Origin: Sphingomonas hengshuiensis
Lineage (GTDB): Bacteria; Pseudomonadota; Alphaproteobacteria; Sphingomonadales; Sphingomonadaceae
Direction: 5' to 3'
Assembly: GCA_003240755.1 (NCBI GenBank)
Contig: QFNF01000040.1
Coordinates: 15,231-79,230, forward strand
DNA: 64,000 bases
The notes under the pieces were generated by a model. It had not been told where the DNA came from, did not search any database, and was given only the letters and a program-made list of their open reading frames with translations. The position numbers and the translations under genes are program-made. Shown here piece after piece: positions 17,872 to 27,029 of this stretch (within the stretch, counting starts at the first letter, position 1; every line of letters starts with the position of its first letter).

Positions 17872-18978
17872 ATGAGCAACGAAGCGGACCGCGGCGGCGG
17901 CTATACCTACGCACAGGCAGGCGTCTCGATCGCGGCGGGCAATGCCCTGGTCCGTGCCATCGGGCCGCTGGCGAAGTCGACGCGGCGCCCGGGCGCGGAT
18001 GCCGAACTGGGCGGGTTCGGCGGGGTGTTCGACCCCAGGGCCGCCGGGTTCACGGACCCGTTGCTGGTCGCGGCGAACGACGGCGTCGGCACCAAGCTGA
18101 AGCTGGCGATCGAGCATGACGCGCATGACGGCGTCGGTATCGACCTGGTGGCGATGTGCGCCAACGACCTGATCGTGCAGGGTGCCGAACCGCTGTTCTT
18201 CCTTGACTATTACGCCACCGGCAAGCTGGTCGCCGAGACCGCCGAGCGGGTCGTCGCCTCGATCGCGGAAGGGTGCCGCCAGGCGGGTTGCGCGCTGATC
18301 GGCGGCGAGACCGCGGAAATGCCCGGCATGTATGCCGGGGGCGACTATGACCTTGCCGGCTTCTGCGTCGGCGCGGTCGAGCGCGAGCAGTTGCTGACCG
18401 GCGACAAGGTCGCGGTCGGCGATGTCATTCTCGGGCTGGCGTCGTCGGGGGTGCATTCGAACGGATTCTCGCTGGTGCGGCGACTGGCGGCGGACAAGGG
18501 GTGGAAGCTCGACCGCCCCGCCCTGTTCGATCAGGACGTGCTGCTGATCGATGCGCTGATGGCGCCGACGAAGATTTATGTGAAGCCGCTGCTGCCGCTG
18601 CTGCGCGAGGGCCGCATCCATGGGCTGGCGCATATTACCGGCGGCGGGCTGCTGGAAAATATTCCGCGCGTGTTGCCCGAGGGGGCGCATGCGAGCGTCG
18701 ATGCCGATGCGTGGGACCAGCCACGGTTGATGGCGTTCCTGCAGGCGCAGGGCAATATCGAGCCCGAGGAGATGGCGCGGACGTTCAATTGCGGGATCGG
18801 CATGGCGGTGCTGGTCGCGGCCGAGGATGCGGACGCGGTTGCCGCCGCGCTGGCCGAGGCCGGCGAAACCGTGGTGCGGATCGGCACGGTCGAGGCGGGC
18901 GACAGGGGCTGTACCGTGCGGGGCGGCGCGGGCACGTGGAGCGCGCGGGCCGAGTGGAGCGCGACGCATCTTGGCTAG
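17872..18978 (+). CDS. purM: Phosphoribosylformylglycinamidine cyclo-ligase (AIR synthetase)
   Basis: 368-residue ATP-dependent enzyme for the fifth step of purine synthesis, converting FGAM to AIR. PurM-family motifs are clear: [62 protein letters not shown] and [16 protein letters not shown] 17872 is chosen because family homology begins within a few residues; the frame is open further upstream through the inverted repeat. The TTG start of purN lies within its last codons. Confidence 0.96.
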   Translation: MSNEADRGGGYTYAQAGVSIAAGNALVRAIGPLAKSTRRPGADAELGGFGGVFDPRAAGFTDPLLVAANDGVGTKLKLAIEHDAHDGVGIDLVAMCANDLIVQGAEPLFFLDYYATGKLVAETAERVVASIAEGCRQAGCALIGGETAEMPGMYAGGDYDLAGFCVGAVEREQLLTGDKVAVGDVILGLASSGVHSNGFSLVRRLAADKGWKLDRPALFDQDVLLIDALMAPTKIYVKPLLPLLREGRIHGLAHITGGGLLENIPRVLPEGAHASVDADAWDQPRLMAFLQAQGNIEPEEMARTFNCGIGMAVLVAAEDADAVAAALAEAGETVVRIGTVEAGDRGCTVRGGAGTWSARAEWSATHLG

Positions 18979-19540
18979 GCACCGCGTCGGCGTCCTGATT
19001 TCGGGACGGGGGTCGAACATGGCGGCGCTGGTCGCGGCGGCGCGGGCGGCGGACTGTCCGTACGAGGTCGCGCTGGTGGCGTCGGACAAGCCCGATGCCG
19101 CCGGACTGGCCTATGCCGCCGGACAGGGCGTGGCGACCTTTGCCCATTCGCCCAGGGGCATTCCCAAGGCGGAGTATGAGGCGGCGATCGACACGGCGTT
19201 GCGCGATGCCGGGGTCGGGACGATCGCGCTGGCCGGCTATATGCGGCTGCTGTCGGGGGCGTTCGTCGCGAAGTGGCGCGACCGGATCGTCAACATCCAC
19301 CCCTCGCTGCTGCCCGCCTATAAAGGGCTCGACACCCATGCGCGGGCGATCGCAGCGGGCGATGCGGAGGCCGGGTGCTCGGTCCATGTCGTCACCGAAG
19401 AACTGGATGCCGGGAGCGTATTGGCACAGGCGCGCGTTCCGATCCTGCCCGGCGATACCGCCGATACCCTGGCGGCACGGGTGCTGGTGGAGGAACATCG
19501 CCTCTACCCGCGAACACTGGCGGAGTATGTGACGCGATGA
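18971..19540 (+). CDS. purN: Phosphoribosylglycinamide formyltransferase (TTG start)
   Basis: 189-residue 10-formyl-THF-dependent enzyme for the third step of purine synthesis. [15 protein letters not shown] (phosphate loop), [13 protein letters not shown] with the catalytic Asn/His, and the VTEELDAG aspartate region are all present. No ATG or GTG gives an intact N-terminus; TTG at 18971 starts four codons before the conserved V-G-V-L-I-S strand and overlaps the purM stop by 8 bases. Longer upstream starts would read through purM out of frame and are rejected. Confidence 0.93.
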   Translation: MARHRVGVLISGRGSNMAALVAAARAADCPYEVALVASDKPDAAGLAYAAGQGVATFAHSPRGIPKAEYEAAIDTALRDAGVGTIALAGYMRLLSGAFVAKWRDRIVNIHPSLLPAYKGLDTHARAIAAGDAEAGCSVHVVTEELDAGSVLAQARVPILPGDTADTLAARVLVEEHRLYPRTLAEYVTR

Positions 19541-19797
19541 CCGGGATGCTCGACCTGATCCGTGAAGCCGTGACGGTGTTGCCGGGAACCGAGGAACGCG
19601 ACGCGGGCGAGGCGACGGTCTTTGCGGTCGAGGGCAATGATTTCGTGCGGATCGTGGGCGACAGCACGACCGTGCGCAGCGATGACGGCTGGACGGCGAT
19701 CGACCCGGACGACGACGCGGTCGCGATCGAGGATGCGGTCGCCCATGGATGGGAACTGGCGGCACCGCGCGCGCTGCTGGAGGCCGGCGGGCGGTGA
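19537..19797 (+). CDS. Conserved-context hypothetical protein, 86 residues
   Basis: Small acidic protein ([17 protein letters not shown]...) with an Asp-rich middle (TAIDPDDDAVAIEDAVAHGWEL), no signal peptide, no membrane segment and no domain I recognise. The ATG overlaps the purN stop (ATGA) and its stop overlaps the next GTG (GTGA), so it should be made in step with PurN. The sequence suggests a small alpha/beta fold. Codon use matches its neighbours, which argues against a chance frame. Confidence 0.75.
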   Translation: MTGMLDLIREAVTVLPGTEERDAGEATVFAVEGNDFVRIVGDSTTVRSDDGWTAIDPDDDAVAIEDAVAHGWELAAPRALLEAGGR

Positions 19798-20396
19798 GCG
19801 AGGCCGAGGAGGCCCGCGCCGAGCGGCGGCGCTGGATCACGCTGGCCGAGGGCGTGGCGGTGGCCGGGGTCGTGATCGGCGGACTGACGCTGTGGAACAA
19901 CGTGTCCGAGCGGCGAACCGCCGACGCCGAACGTGCCGCCGAGCGCGCGTCGTCGGCAAAGGCCAGGGCGGCGCTGGCGATCGTCGCGACACCGGACGGC
20001 GGTGGCGAACGGCTGGTGCTGAGTGCGCCCGACCGGCGGATCGAGCGGATCGAGGTGACGTTCCCGCCGGTGCTGAAGGTCGCGCCGCAATCGGCGGTCG
20101 GCGACGTGGCGATCGCGGCGGACTGGATACGGGCGCCGGTGCTGGCGATCACCGATGGCGGCGCGGATGCGATCGAGGGGCGATTGCCGGTCGCGATCAC
20201 CGCGACATGGTGGGACGGCGACAGGCAGCGTCAGTCGGGCGCGATCTATGACCTGGTGTTCGCGACGCATGGCCGGCTGGTCGGCGGGCGGTCGCTGGCG
20301 CTGAAGGCACTGGCCCGGCGCGAGGCGGCGACCGGCGGGGTGGCGCGGCGGCTGGATACGTTGTGGGCGCGGGAGTTGGGGCGGCTGGCCGGGTAG
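19794..20396 (+). CDS. Single-pass membrane protein of unknown function
   Basis: 200 residues from a GTG that overlaps the previous stop (GTGA). A charged N-terminus (VSEAEEARAERRRW) is followed by one hydrophobic segment at about 16-34 (TLAEGVAVAGVVIGGLTLW). An Ala/Arg/Glu helix that may be coiled coil comes next (ERRTADAERAAERASSAKAR). The remainder is a beta-rich soluble region ending WARELGRLAG. A single N-terminal anchor with the soluble part outside is plausible. It is the last gene of the purM-purN run. I do not recognise the family. Confidence 0.75.
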   Translation: MSEAEEARAERRRWITLAEGVAVAGVVIGGLTLWNNVSERRTADAERAAERASSAKARAALAIVATPDGGGERLVLSAPDRRIERIEVTFPPVLKVAPQSAVGDVAIAADWIRAPVLAITDGGADAIEGRLPVAITATWWDGDRQRQSGAIYDLVFATHGRLVGGRSLALKALARREAATGGVARRLDTLWARELGRLAG

Positions 20397-20420
20397 GCCG
20401 GCTCCTGCCTCTCCCTGACC

Positions 20421-20538
20421 CGTTTGCTTCGAGCGCAGGTTCGAGCCTGTCGAGAACCGAAGTCGAGAAGGGGTTGCCCCAAACTACCCGTTCTCGACGG
20501 ACGCTTCTCGACAAGCTCGAAGCTGCTCGAACCAAACG
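20421..20538. repeat. Nested inverted repeat (REP-like element)
   Basis: Outer arms at 20421-20456 and 20504-20538 (CGTTTGCTTCGAGC... and ...GCTGCTCGAACCAAACG) are imperfect reverse complements. Inner arms at 20462-20474 and 20486-20498 (GTCGAGAAGGGGT / ACCCGTTCTCGAC) pair with one mismatch. The element fills the gap between convergent genes, and the CCTGTCGAGAAC-type core is of the extragenic palindromic kind. Confidence 0.7.
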
Positions 20539-20562
20539 GTGTGGGTGGGGTCGGGGTAGATA

Positions 20563-20601
20563 GGAAAAAGGCCCACCTCCTCGTCGGAAGCGGGCCTTTC
20601 C
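20563..20601 (-). terminator. Rho-independent terminator of ndk
   Basis: On the minus strand, 21 bases after the ndk stop, AAAGGCCCGC pairs with GTGGGCCTTTTT around a loop and ends in a run of five T. This is the only canonical hairpin plus T-tract I found in the window. Confidence 0.8.
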
Positions 20602-20621
20602 TGTTGCAACCGTCGATGAAA

Positions 20622-21044
20622 TCAGCCGACGATTTCTTCGGGCTTGAAGAAGAAGTCGATCTCGATCTTCGCATTCTCTTCCGAATCCGAACCATGGACC
20701 GAGTTCGCCTCGATCGATTCGGCCAGTTCCTTGCGGATCGTGCCGGCATCGGCGTTCGCCGGGTTGGTCGCGCCCATGATGTCGCGGTTCGCCTGGACGG
20801 CGTTTTCGCCTTCGAGAACCTGCACGACCACGGGGCCGGAGATCATGAACGACACGAGGTCGTTGAAGAACGGACGCTCGCGGTGCACGCCGTAGAAGCC
20901 TTCGGCCTGCTCGCGGGTCATCTGGATGCGCTTCGAGGCGACGACGCGCAGGCCGGCTTCCTCCAGCATCTTGGTGACGGCACCGGTCAGGTTGCGGCGG
21001 GTCGCGTCGGGCTTGATGATCGAAAAGGTACGGGTAGCGGCCAT
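20622..21044 (-). CDS. ndk: Nucleoside diphosphate kinase
   Basis: 140-residue enzyme transferring the gamma-phosphate between nucleoside triphosphates and diphosphates. The N-terminal [13 protein letters not shown] strand and the active-site segment [15 protein letters not shown] with phosphohistidine H117 are intact. Length is normal. It has its own predicted promoter (21099-21124) and a terminator, so it is probably monocistronic, although holC lies upstream on the same strand. Confidence 0.97.
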   Translation of the reverse strand: MAATRTFSIIKPDATRRNLTGAVTKMLEEAGLRVVASKRIQMTREQAEGFYGVHRERPFFNDLVSFMISGPVVVQVLEGENAVQANRDIMGATNPANADAGTIRKELAESIEANSVHGSDSEENAKIEIDFFFKPEEIVG

Positions 21045-21098
21045 GGCGGTCGCGGCTCCTGCGTTTTTAGGTTGTTGGAAGGCTTGTCGCCGGTCCCC

Positions 21099-21124
21099 CT
21101 AGTCGGGCACCGCGCGACAGGCAA
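21099..21124 (-). promoter_or_regulatory. Predicted ndk promoter
   Basis: Read on the minus strand: TTGCCT (21124-21119), a 14-base spacer and GACTAG (21104-21099), the same TTGNCN-N14-NNCTAG layout seen upstream of gntR, tRNA-Arg, trmFO and gyrA. The -35 overlaps the region just after the holC stop. The leader would be about 45 bases. Confidence 0.55.
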
Positions 21125-21127
21125 GCG

Positions 21128-21565
21128 TTACGCCGCCTGCTCCCAGCCGCCATCCCCCTGGCGCCAGTAGCGCCGTTCGACGTCCTCGCGATCGGCCAGC
21201 CCCTTCCACGCGGCGCGGGCCGGGGCGATGTGATCCTCCCCGAAGAAATGGAACGCCCGGTCGTAGGTGAGCGCGTCGTCGCGCCAGCGGCCATCGACGA
21301 TCGCGATGTTGCGCGCGGCGTTGACGTCGGTGGGTTCGGACGCGATCAGGACGGACTGGAGAGCGTCGTCGCCGGCACCGGCCTCGGCATGGGGCAGGAA
21401 GCTGTCGGGCGCGTAGGTCCAGAGCAGCAGGTCGAGGTGCCGGCGCTGCCCGGGATCATCGGACAGGAGCAGCAGCCGCTCGCCATCGTCGTGCAACCGC
21501 TGCGCGATGCGCGGCAGGACGCGGTCGAGCGGGCTGCGGGTCAGGTGGTAGAAATCGACTTTCAT
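21128..21565 (-). CDS. holC: DNA polymerase III subunit chi
   Basis: 145-residue protein linking the clamp-loader to single-stranded DNA-binding protein. The N-terminus MKVDFYHLTRSPLDRVLPRIAQ, the LLLLSDDPGQRRHLDLLLWTY core, SFLPHAEA and the ARNIAIVDG strand match the HolC fold. It lies downstream of pepA on the same strand, separated by a paired-hairpin repeat; the pepA-holC pairing is common in proteobacteria. Confidence 0.93.
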   Translation of the reverse strand: MKVDFYHLTRSPLDRVLPRIAQRLHDDGERLLLLSDDPGQRRHLDLLLWTYAPDSFLPHAEAGAGDDALQSVLIASEPTDVNAARNIAIVDGRWRDDALTYDRAFHFFGEDHIAPARAAWKGLADREDVERRYWRQGDGGWEQAA

Positions 21566-21578
21566 GTCCGTGCCACTA

Positions 21579-21675
21579 CGTCATCCCGGCGCAGGCCGGG
21601 GTCCATGGACACGGGCCATCGCGCTTCGATCGATACGGCTTGCATCCATGGATCCCGGCTTTCGCCGGGATGACG
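21579..21675. repeat. Paired-hairpin intergenic repeat, copy 1
   Basis: 97-bp element with 31-bp terminal inverted repeats (21579-21609 and 21645-21675) matching at 28 of 31 positions. Each terminus is itself a hairpin: CATCCCGGC..GCCGGGG at the left, ATCCCGGC..GCCGGGAT at the right. It separates holC and pepA. Copies of the same design occur at 58025-58119 and 58142-58240. Confidence 0.85.
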
Positions 21676-21691
21676 GTTGTCGAGTTGCACG

Positions 21692-23167
21692 TCAGCCCTC
21701 GAAATTGTCCGTCACGAACCGGTCGAGCAGCCGCACGCCGAAGCCGGTCGCGCCCTTGTCGTGATGGTTGCCCGGCTTGTCCGCCCAGACCATGCCGGCG
21801 ATGTCGAGATGCGCCCAGCGGACGCCGTCGTCGATATAGCGCTTGAGGAACTGGGCCGCAGTGATCGATCCGGCGCCGCGCGGGCCGATATTCTTCATGT
21901 CGGCGATCGGGCTGTCGAGCAGCTTGTCATAGGCCGGCGACAGCGGGAAACGCCACAGCAGGTCGCCCGAATCGCGCGATGCGGCAAGCAACTGGTCGGC
22001 GAGCGAATCGTCATTGGCGAACATGCCGCCATGTTCGTTGCCGAGCGAGATTATCATTGCCCCGGTCAGCGTCGCCAGATCGACGATCGTCTTCGGCGCA
22101 TGCGTCTTCTGCACCCAGGTCAGCACGTCGCACAGGACAAGGCGACCTTCGGCGTCGGTGTTCAGCACTTCGATCGTCTGGCCCGACATCGACGTGACCA
22201 CGTCACCGGGACGCATCGCCTTGCCATCGGGCATGTTTTCCACCAGCCCCACGACGCCGACCACGTTCGCCTTCGCCTTGCGGGTCGCCAGCGCCTTCAT
22301 CGTGCCGGCGACGGCACCCGCGCCGCCCATGTCCCACTTCATGTCCTCCATGCCGGGTCCGGGCTTCAGCGAGATGCCGCCGGTATCGAAGGTCACGCCC
22401 TTGCCGACCAGCGCGAGGTCGACATCGCCCTCGCCCTTGCCGTTCCAGCGCATGGCGAGCAGCCGCGCCTCCTTTTCGGAGCCGAGGCTGACGCCCAGCA
22501 GCGCGCCCATGCCCAGTTCCGCCATCTGGCGTTCGTCGAGGATGGTGAGTTCGACGCCCAGCGCCTCCAGTTCGCGGCACTTTTCGACGAAGCTGACCGG
22601 ATAGAGGATGTTCGGCGGATCGGTGACGAGGGTGCGGGTCAGGTCGAGGCCCCGGGTCAGCGCGTCGGCGCCGGCGAACGCCGCATCGATGCCGTCGGGC
22701 GCGCCGACGATGGTCAGGCCGGTCAGGGTCGGTTTCGACTTTTCGGGCTGCCGGGTACGATATCCGTCCTGTCGCCATGCGCGCTGCGCCGCGGTGCCCG
22801 CGAAGCGCGCCACCGATGCCGCGGACACGTCGGTGCCGGTGAAGTCGATGGTCAGATCGGTCAGGCCGGAGAGGAGGAAGCGGGCGGTGAGCGCCCCGCC
22901 CGCCTTTTCGAGCGCCGGTCCGTCGCCGTCGCCGATACCGAGCAGGATGACCCGCCCGGCGCTGTCCCCGTCGCCCGCGACGAAGATTTCGGCCATCGAT
23001 CCGGCCTCGCCATCGAAGCGACCGGCCCGTGCCGCGCCCGTCACCAGCGTGGCGACCGCGCCGTCCAGCCCGGCGCTGCCGATCCGGTCGAGCCCGCCGG
23101 TGGCGATGGGCAGCACGAGGGCGTTGGCGGTTCCCCGGTCGGGGGCGAAGCGGATCGAGATCGACAT
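21692..23167 (-). CDS. pepA: Leucyl aminopeptidase (M17, cytosol aminopeptidase)
   Basis: 491-residue two-metal aminopeptidase. The C-terminal catalytic half has the metal-ligand strand VGKGVTFDTGGISLKP, the signature NTDAEGRLVL and the downstream LATLTGAMIISLG helix; the N-terminal half is the usual macro-like domain. The start is ATG 23167 (MSISIRFAPD) with AAAGGA at a good distance; ATG 23173 is two codons longer. Divergent from lptD. A TTTACC / GCCTAG pair upstream may be the promoter. Confidence 0.96.
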   Translation of the reverse strand: MSISIRFAPDRGTANALVLPIATGGLDRIGSAGLDGAVATLVTGAARAGRFDGEAGSMAEIFVAGDGDSAGRVILLGIGDGDGPALEKAGGALTARFLLSGLTDLTIDFTGTDVSAASVARFAGTAAQRAWRQDGYRTRQPEKSKPTLTGLTIVGAPDGIDAAFAGADALTRGLDLTRTLVTDPPNILYPVSFVEKCRELEALGVELTILDERQMAELGMGALLGVSLGSEKEARLLAMRWNGKGEGDVDLALVGKGVTFDTGGISLKPGPGMEDMKWDMGGAGAVAGTMKALATRKAKANVVGVVGLVENMPDGKAMRPGDVVTSMSGQTIEVLNTDAEGRLVLCDVLTWVQKTHAPKTIVDLATLTGAMIISLGNEHGGMFANDDSLADQLLAASRDSGDLLWRFPLSPAYDKLLDSPIADMKNIGPRGAGSITAAQFLKRYIDDGVRWAHLDIAGMVWADKPGNHHDKGATGFGVRLLDRFVTDNFEG

Positions 23168-23330
23168 GAGCATCCTTTGGGTGTTGGCGCACGCGGCGCT
23201 GGCGCCTTCTAGGCCCGGTGTGGTGGAGAGGTAAAGCGGGCCGAGGGCGATTGCGGTTCCCGCCGTGCGGTGCAATAGCGCGAAGCGAACGTCCGGCAGC
23301 GGGCGGCAACGGTTTGGGGAAGCGAAAGTA

Positions 23331-25568
23331 GTGAAGCGTTCGTTCGGGTCGCTTGCCCTTGGCCTGACGCTGGCGGTCGCGGGCCCTGCCTGTGCGCAGG
23401 ACCTGCAGGATCGTGCCGCCCCGCCCCCGCCACCCGAAAGCGCGCTGCCGACGCCCGCGACCGACGACCAGATCGATTTTTCATCCGACCTGCTGGAATA
23501 TGACAGCAGCGCCGAGATCGTTACCGCGTCGGGCGAGGTGCGGCTGCTGCGCGAGGGCAACCGGCTGCGCGCCGACCGGGTGACGTGGAACCGCAAGACC
23601 GGGCAGGTCGTCGCCGACGGCAACATCGCAGTCACCAATCCGCAGGGCGACATCGCCTATGGCGACCGCATCGAGTTGACCGACAGCCTGAAGGACGGCG
23701 TGGTCGACAACATGCTGGTCGTCCTCGACGAAGGCGGGCGGATCGCCGCCACGCGCGGCACGCGGTCGGAAAACGGAGTCGTGACGGTCGAAAGCGCGGC
23801 CTATACGCCGTGTTCCGTGACCAATTCGGCCGGATGCCCGAAGACTCCGTCATGGAAGATCACCGCGCTGAGGGTCCGGTACGATCCGACGCGCAAACGC
23901 ATTCGCTATACCGGCGCGGGGCTGACCATCTTCGGCCTGCCGACGATCCCGCTGCCGTCCTTTTCGCATTCGATCGGCGATGGCAGCGATTCGGGGCTGC
24001 TGGCGCCGTCGATCCGGCTCGACCGGGTCAACGGACTGGAAGTCGCGGTCCCCTATTATTTCAACCTCGCGCCCAACCGCGACCTGACGATCACCCCGCA
24101 CGTCTTTACCGCGGTGCTGCCGATGCTGCAGGCCGATTACCGGTCGCTGTCGAGCAAGGGCGCGTACCGGGTACAGGGGTTTGCGACGGTCAGCCGGCGC
24201 AGCGACGACCTGGTGCTGGGCGCTTCGCCGACCGGTACCGAACGGTCGTTCCGCGGATATGTCGACACGATCGGCCGGTTCCAGCTCGACCCCAACTGGG
24301 CCGTGTCGGGATCGCTGCGCTATGCCACCGACCAGACGTTCCTGCGCCGCTACGACATTTCGCGCGACGACCGCCTGCGCAACAACGTGACGGTCGAGCG
24401 GATCGACCGCGATTCGATGCTGACGATCAGCGGCTGGGCGGTGCAGACATTGCGGGTCGGCGACGATCAGGGAATGCAGCCGATCGCACTGCCGGAAATC
24501 GACTATCGCCGGCGCTTCAACGGGCTGTTCGGCGGTGTCGCGCAGGTGCAGCTCAACACGCTGGCGATCAGCCGGAGCGAGGGGCAGGATACGCAGCGGG
24601 CATTCGCCGCCGCGCGGTGGGACCTGACGCGCTACACGCCGCTGGGACAGGAAGTGACCTTCACCGCCTATGCCCGCGCCGATGCCTATAACGCGCGCGA
24701 CACGATCGATACCGCGGTGCTGAGCTATCGCGGCGACGAAGGCTTTACCCCGCGCGGAATTGCGGCGGTGGCGGTCGATATGCGCTGGCCGTTCGTCGGC
24801 GCGATCGGGCGCGGCACGCAGCGGGTCAGCCCGCGGCTGCAACTGGTCGCGTCGCCCAGGATCGCCAACCTCGCCGTCCCGAACGAGGATGCGCGGGCCG
24901 TCGACCTCGAGGATTCGAACCTGTTCGCGCTCAACCGCTTCGCCGGATATGACCGGTTCGAGGATTCGTCGCGCGTCACCTATGGCCTCGACTATGCGCT
25001 CGACCTGCCGGGCGTGGCGGTGCTGGCGACCATCGGGCAGAGCTATCGCGCCAGCCAGCGGGCCAGCATCCTGCCCAGCGGCACCGGGCTGGACGACCGG
25101 TTTTCCGATATCGTCGGGCGCACCGATATCCGCTTTCGCGAATTCGTGACCTTTACCCATCGCTACCGGCTGGACAAGGACGGGGCGAAGCTGCGCCGCA
25201 ACGAGCTGGACGCGACGATCGGCAGCCGGCGGACCTATGCCCAGATCGGCTATCTGCGGCTCAATCGCGACATCGACCAGTTGGAGGACCTGCAGGACCG
25301 CGAGGAGGTGCGCGTTGCCGGGCGCGCCGCGTTCGGCCCCTTCTGGTCCGCATTCGCCTCCGCCACGGTCGACCTGACCGACAAGTCGGAGGATTCGCTG
25401 TCGTTGTCAGACGGGTTCGATCCGATCCGCCACCGGGTGGGCGTCCAGTATGAGGACGACTGCCTGCGGCTGGGCCTGACGTGGAAGCGCGATTACCAGC
25501 GTATCGGCGACGCCCGCAACGGCAGCAGCTATCTGGTAACGCTGGCGTTGAAGAATTTGGGGCGATAA
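23331..25568 (+). CDS. lptD: LPS-assembly protein LptD
   Basis: 745-residue outer-membrane beta-barrel that, with LptE, inserts lipopolysaccharide into the outer leaflet. A signal peptide (VKRSFGSLALGLTLAVAGPA, cleaved near ACAQ) precedes a Pro-rich linker. The periplasmic OstA/LptA-like jellyroll follows (DDQIDFSSDLLEYDSS, LLREGNRLRADRVTWNRKTG), then the LptD barrel from about residue 200. GTG 23331 is preferred because it starts the signal sequence; an earlier in-frame ATG would add an Arg-rich stretch. Two cysteines (SVTNSAGCP region and EDDCLR near the end) fit an inter-domain disulfide. First of lptD-surA-pdxA-rsmA. Confidence 0.95.
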   Translation: MKRSFGSLALGLTLAVAGPACAQDLQDRAAPPPPPESALPTPATDDQIDFSSDLLEYDSSAEIVTASGEVRLLREGNRLRADRVTWNRKTGQVVADGNIAVTNPQGDIAYGDRIELTDSLKDGVVDNMLVVLDEGGRIAATRGTRSENGVVTVESAAYTPCSVTNSAGCPKTPSWKITALRVRYDPTRKRIRYTGAGLTIFGLPTIPLPSFSHSIGDGSDSGLLAPSIRLDRVNGLEVAVPYYFNLAPNRDLTITPHVFTAVLPMLQADYRSLSSKGAYRVQGFATVSRRSDDLVLGASPTGTERSFRGYVDTIGRFQLDPNWAVSGSLRYATDQTFLRRYDISRDDRLRNNVTVERIDRDSMLTISGWAVQTLRVGDDQGMQPIALPEIDYRRRFNGLFGGVAQVQLNTLAISRSEGQDTQRAFAAARWDLTRYTPLGQEVTFTAYARADAYNARDTIDTAVLSYRGDEGFTPRGIAAVAVDMRWPFVGAIGRGTQRVSPRLQLVASPRIANLAVPNEDARAVDLEDSNLFALNRFAGYDRFEDSSRVTYGLDYALDLPGVAVLATIGQSYRASQRASILPSGTGLDDRFSDIVGRTDIRFREFVTFTHRYRLDKDGAKLRRNELDATIGSRRTYAQIGYLRLNRDIDQLEDLQDREEVRVAGRAAFGPFWSAFASATVDLTDKSEDSLSLSDGFDPIRHRVGVQYEDDCLRLGLTWKRDYQRIGDARNGSSYLVTLALKNLGR

Positions 25569-25636
25569 GGCTCTGTTCAGGCGCGGCGGGCCATGAAGTT
25601 GCCCGAATGATGCGGCACCGCCCCGATCACGCGCGC

Positions 25637-27016
25637 ATGGGATATGACGACCAAGTGACCAAGAACATCGTGACTATCGGCCGCATCGGCCGTTCGATCG
25701 CCGGTTTTGCGGCCGTTGCCACCGCCGCCGCGCTGGCCGCCCAGACGGTCGGCGACGCGCAGGAGGCACCGGGTGCGAACCTGAACCTGCCGGGCGACCC
25801 GACGATCTTCGGCAAGCTGGACCCTAATATCCGCAAGCCGACCGCGATCGTGAACGACACGGTGCTGACCGGCACCGATGTGGACCAGCGCATGGCGTTG
25901 ATCGTCGCGCTGAACGAATACAAGCTGAGCGATGCCGACCGCGAAGTGCTGCGCGCGCAGGTCGTGCGGCAGCTCATCGACGAAACGCTGCAGATCCAGC
26001 AGGCGAAGGCCAAGGACATCACCGTGACGCCGGCCGAACTGGAGCAGAGCTTCAACCGGCTTGCCACGCAGCGGTTCCGGCAGACGCCCGACCAGTTGCG
26101 CGCGTATCTGCGTACGGTCGGGTCGTCGGACCGGTCGCTGCGCCGCCAGATCGAGGGCGAACTGGCGTGGAGCCGGCTGCTGCGCAAGCAGGTCGAGCCG
26201 TTCGTGAACGTCGGCGAAGAGGAAGTCGCCGCGGTGATCGCGCGCATGGAAGCATCGAAAGGCACCGAGGAATACAGCCTCCGCGAAATCTACATGGCGG
26301 CGAACCCCGACCGCGCGGCCGAGGTGCAGGCGGGCATGCAGAAGATGATCGAACAGATCCGCCAGGGGGCGCCGTTCGAATATTTCGCGCGCAATTTCTC
26401 CGAAGCGTCGACCCGCGCGGTCGGCGGCGACCTGGGCTTCGTGCGGCTGAACATGCTGCCCGACCAGTTGCAGCGTGCCGCGACCCAGATGCAGGTCGGC
26501 CAGATCGCCGGGCCGATCGAGGTGCCGGGCGGGTATTCGATCCTGTACCTGACCGACAAGCGGCAGGTGCTGATGGCCGATCCGCGCGATGCGAAGCTGG
26601 CGCTGCGGCAGTTGTTCCTGCCCTTCCCCGCCGGTACCAGCGAAGCGCAGGCCAGCGCCAAGGTCGCCGCCTTCACCCAGGCGACGCAGGGCATCCGCGG
26701 ATGCGGCGATGCCACGAAGGTCGCGCAGGCGCAGAATGCCGAGGTCGTGGACAATGATTCGGTCGTGCTGCGCACCCTGCCGCCGGCGTTGCAGGACATC
26801 ATCGCGAAACTGAACGTCGGGCAGGCGACGCCGCCGTTCGGGTCGCCCAAGGACGGCGTGCGCGTGCTGGTGCTGTGCGGTCGCGAGGATCCGCGCACGG
26901 CGGGCGTCCCGTCCGCGCAGCAGATCCAGCAGGGGCTGGAGCAGGAGCGCGTGAACCTGCGGGCGCAGCGCATGATGCGCGACCTGCGGCGCGACGCGGT
27001 GATCGAGTATCGTTGA
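25637..27016 (+). CDS. surA: SurA-type periplasmic peptidyl-prolyl isomerase
   Basis: About 459 residues. A signal/anchor sequence (SIAGFAAVATAAALAAQTVG) leads into the SurA N-terminal chaperone helices (IVNDTVLTGTDVDQRM; LIDETLQIQQAKAKDI). A parvulin-like domain follows at about 210-310 (EYSLREIYMAANP, GGDLGFVRLNML, GYSILYLTDKR), with a second, degenerate segment. It escorts outer-membrane proteins such as LptD, encoded immediately upstream. ATG 25637 is used; GTG 25655 is an alternative six codons later. An open frame upstream runs back into lptD and is not used. Confidence 0.93.
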   Translation: MGYDDQVTKNIVTIGRIGRSIAGFAAVATAAALAAQTVGDAQEAPGANLNLPGDPTIFGKLDPNIRKPTAIVNDTVLTGTDVDQRMALIVALNEYKLSDADREVLRAQVVRQLIDETLQIQQAKAKDITVTPAELEQSFNRLATQRFRQTPDQLRAYLRTVGSSDRSLRRQIEGELAWSRLLRKQVEPFVNVGEEEVAAVIARMEASKGTEEYSLREIYMAANPDRAAEVQAGMQKMIEQIRQGAPFEYFARNFSEASTRAVGGDLGFVRLNMLPDQLQRAATQMQVGQIAGPIEVPGGYSILYLTDKRQVLMADPRDAKLALRQLFLPFPAGTSEAQASAKVAAFTQATQGIRGCGDATKVAQAQNAEVVDNDSVVLRTLPPALQDIIAKLNVGQATPPFGSPKDGVRVLVLCGREDPRTAGVPSAQQIQQGLEQERVNLRAQRMMRDLRRDAVIEYR

Positions 27017-27029
27017 GGAAGCGGGCGCG

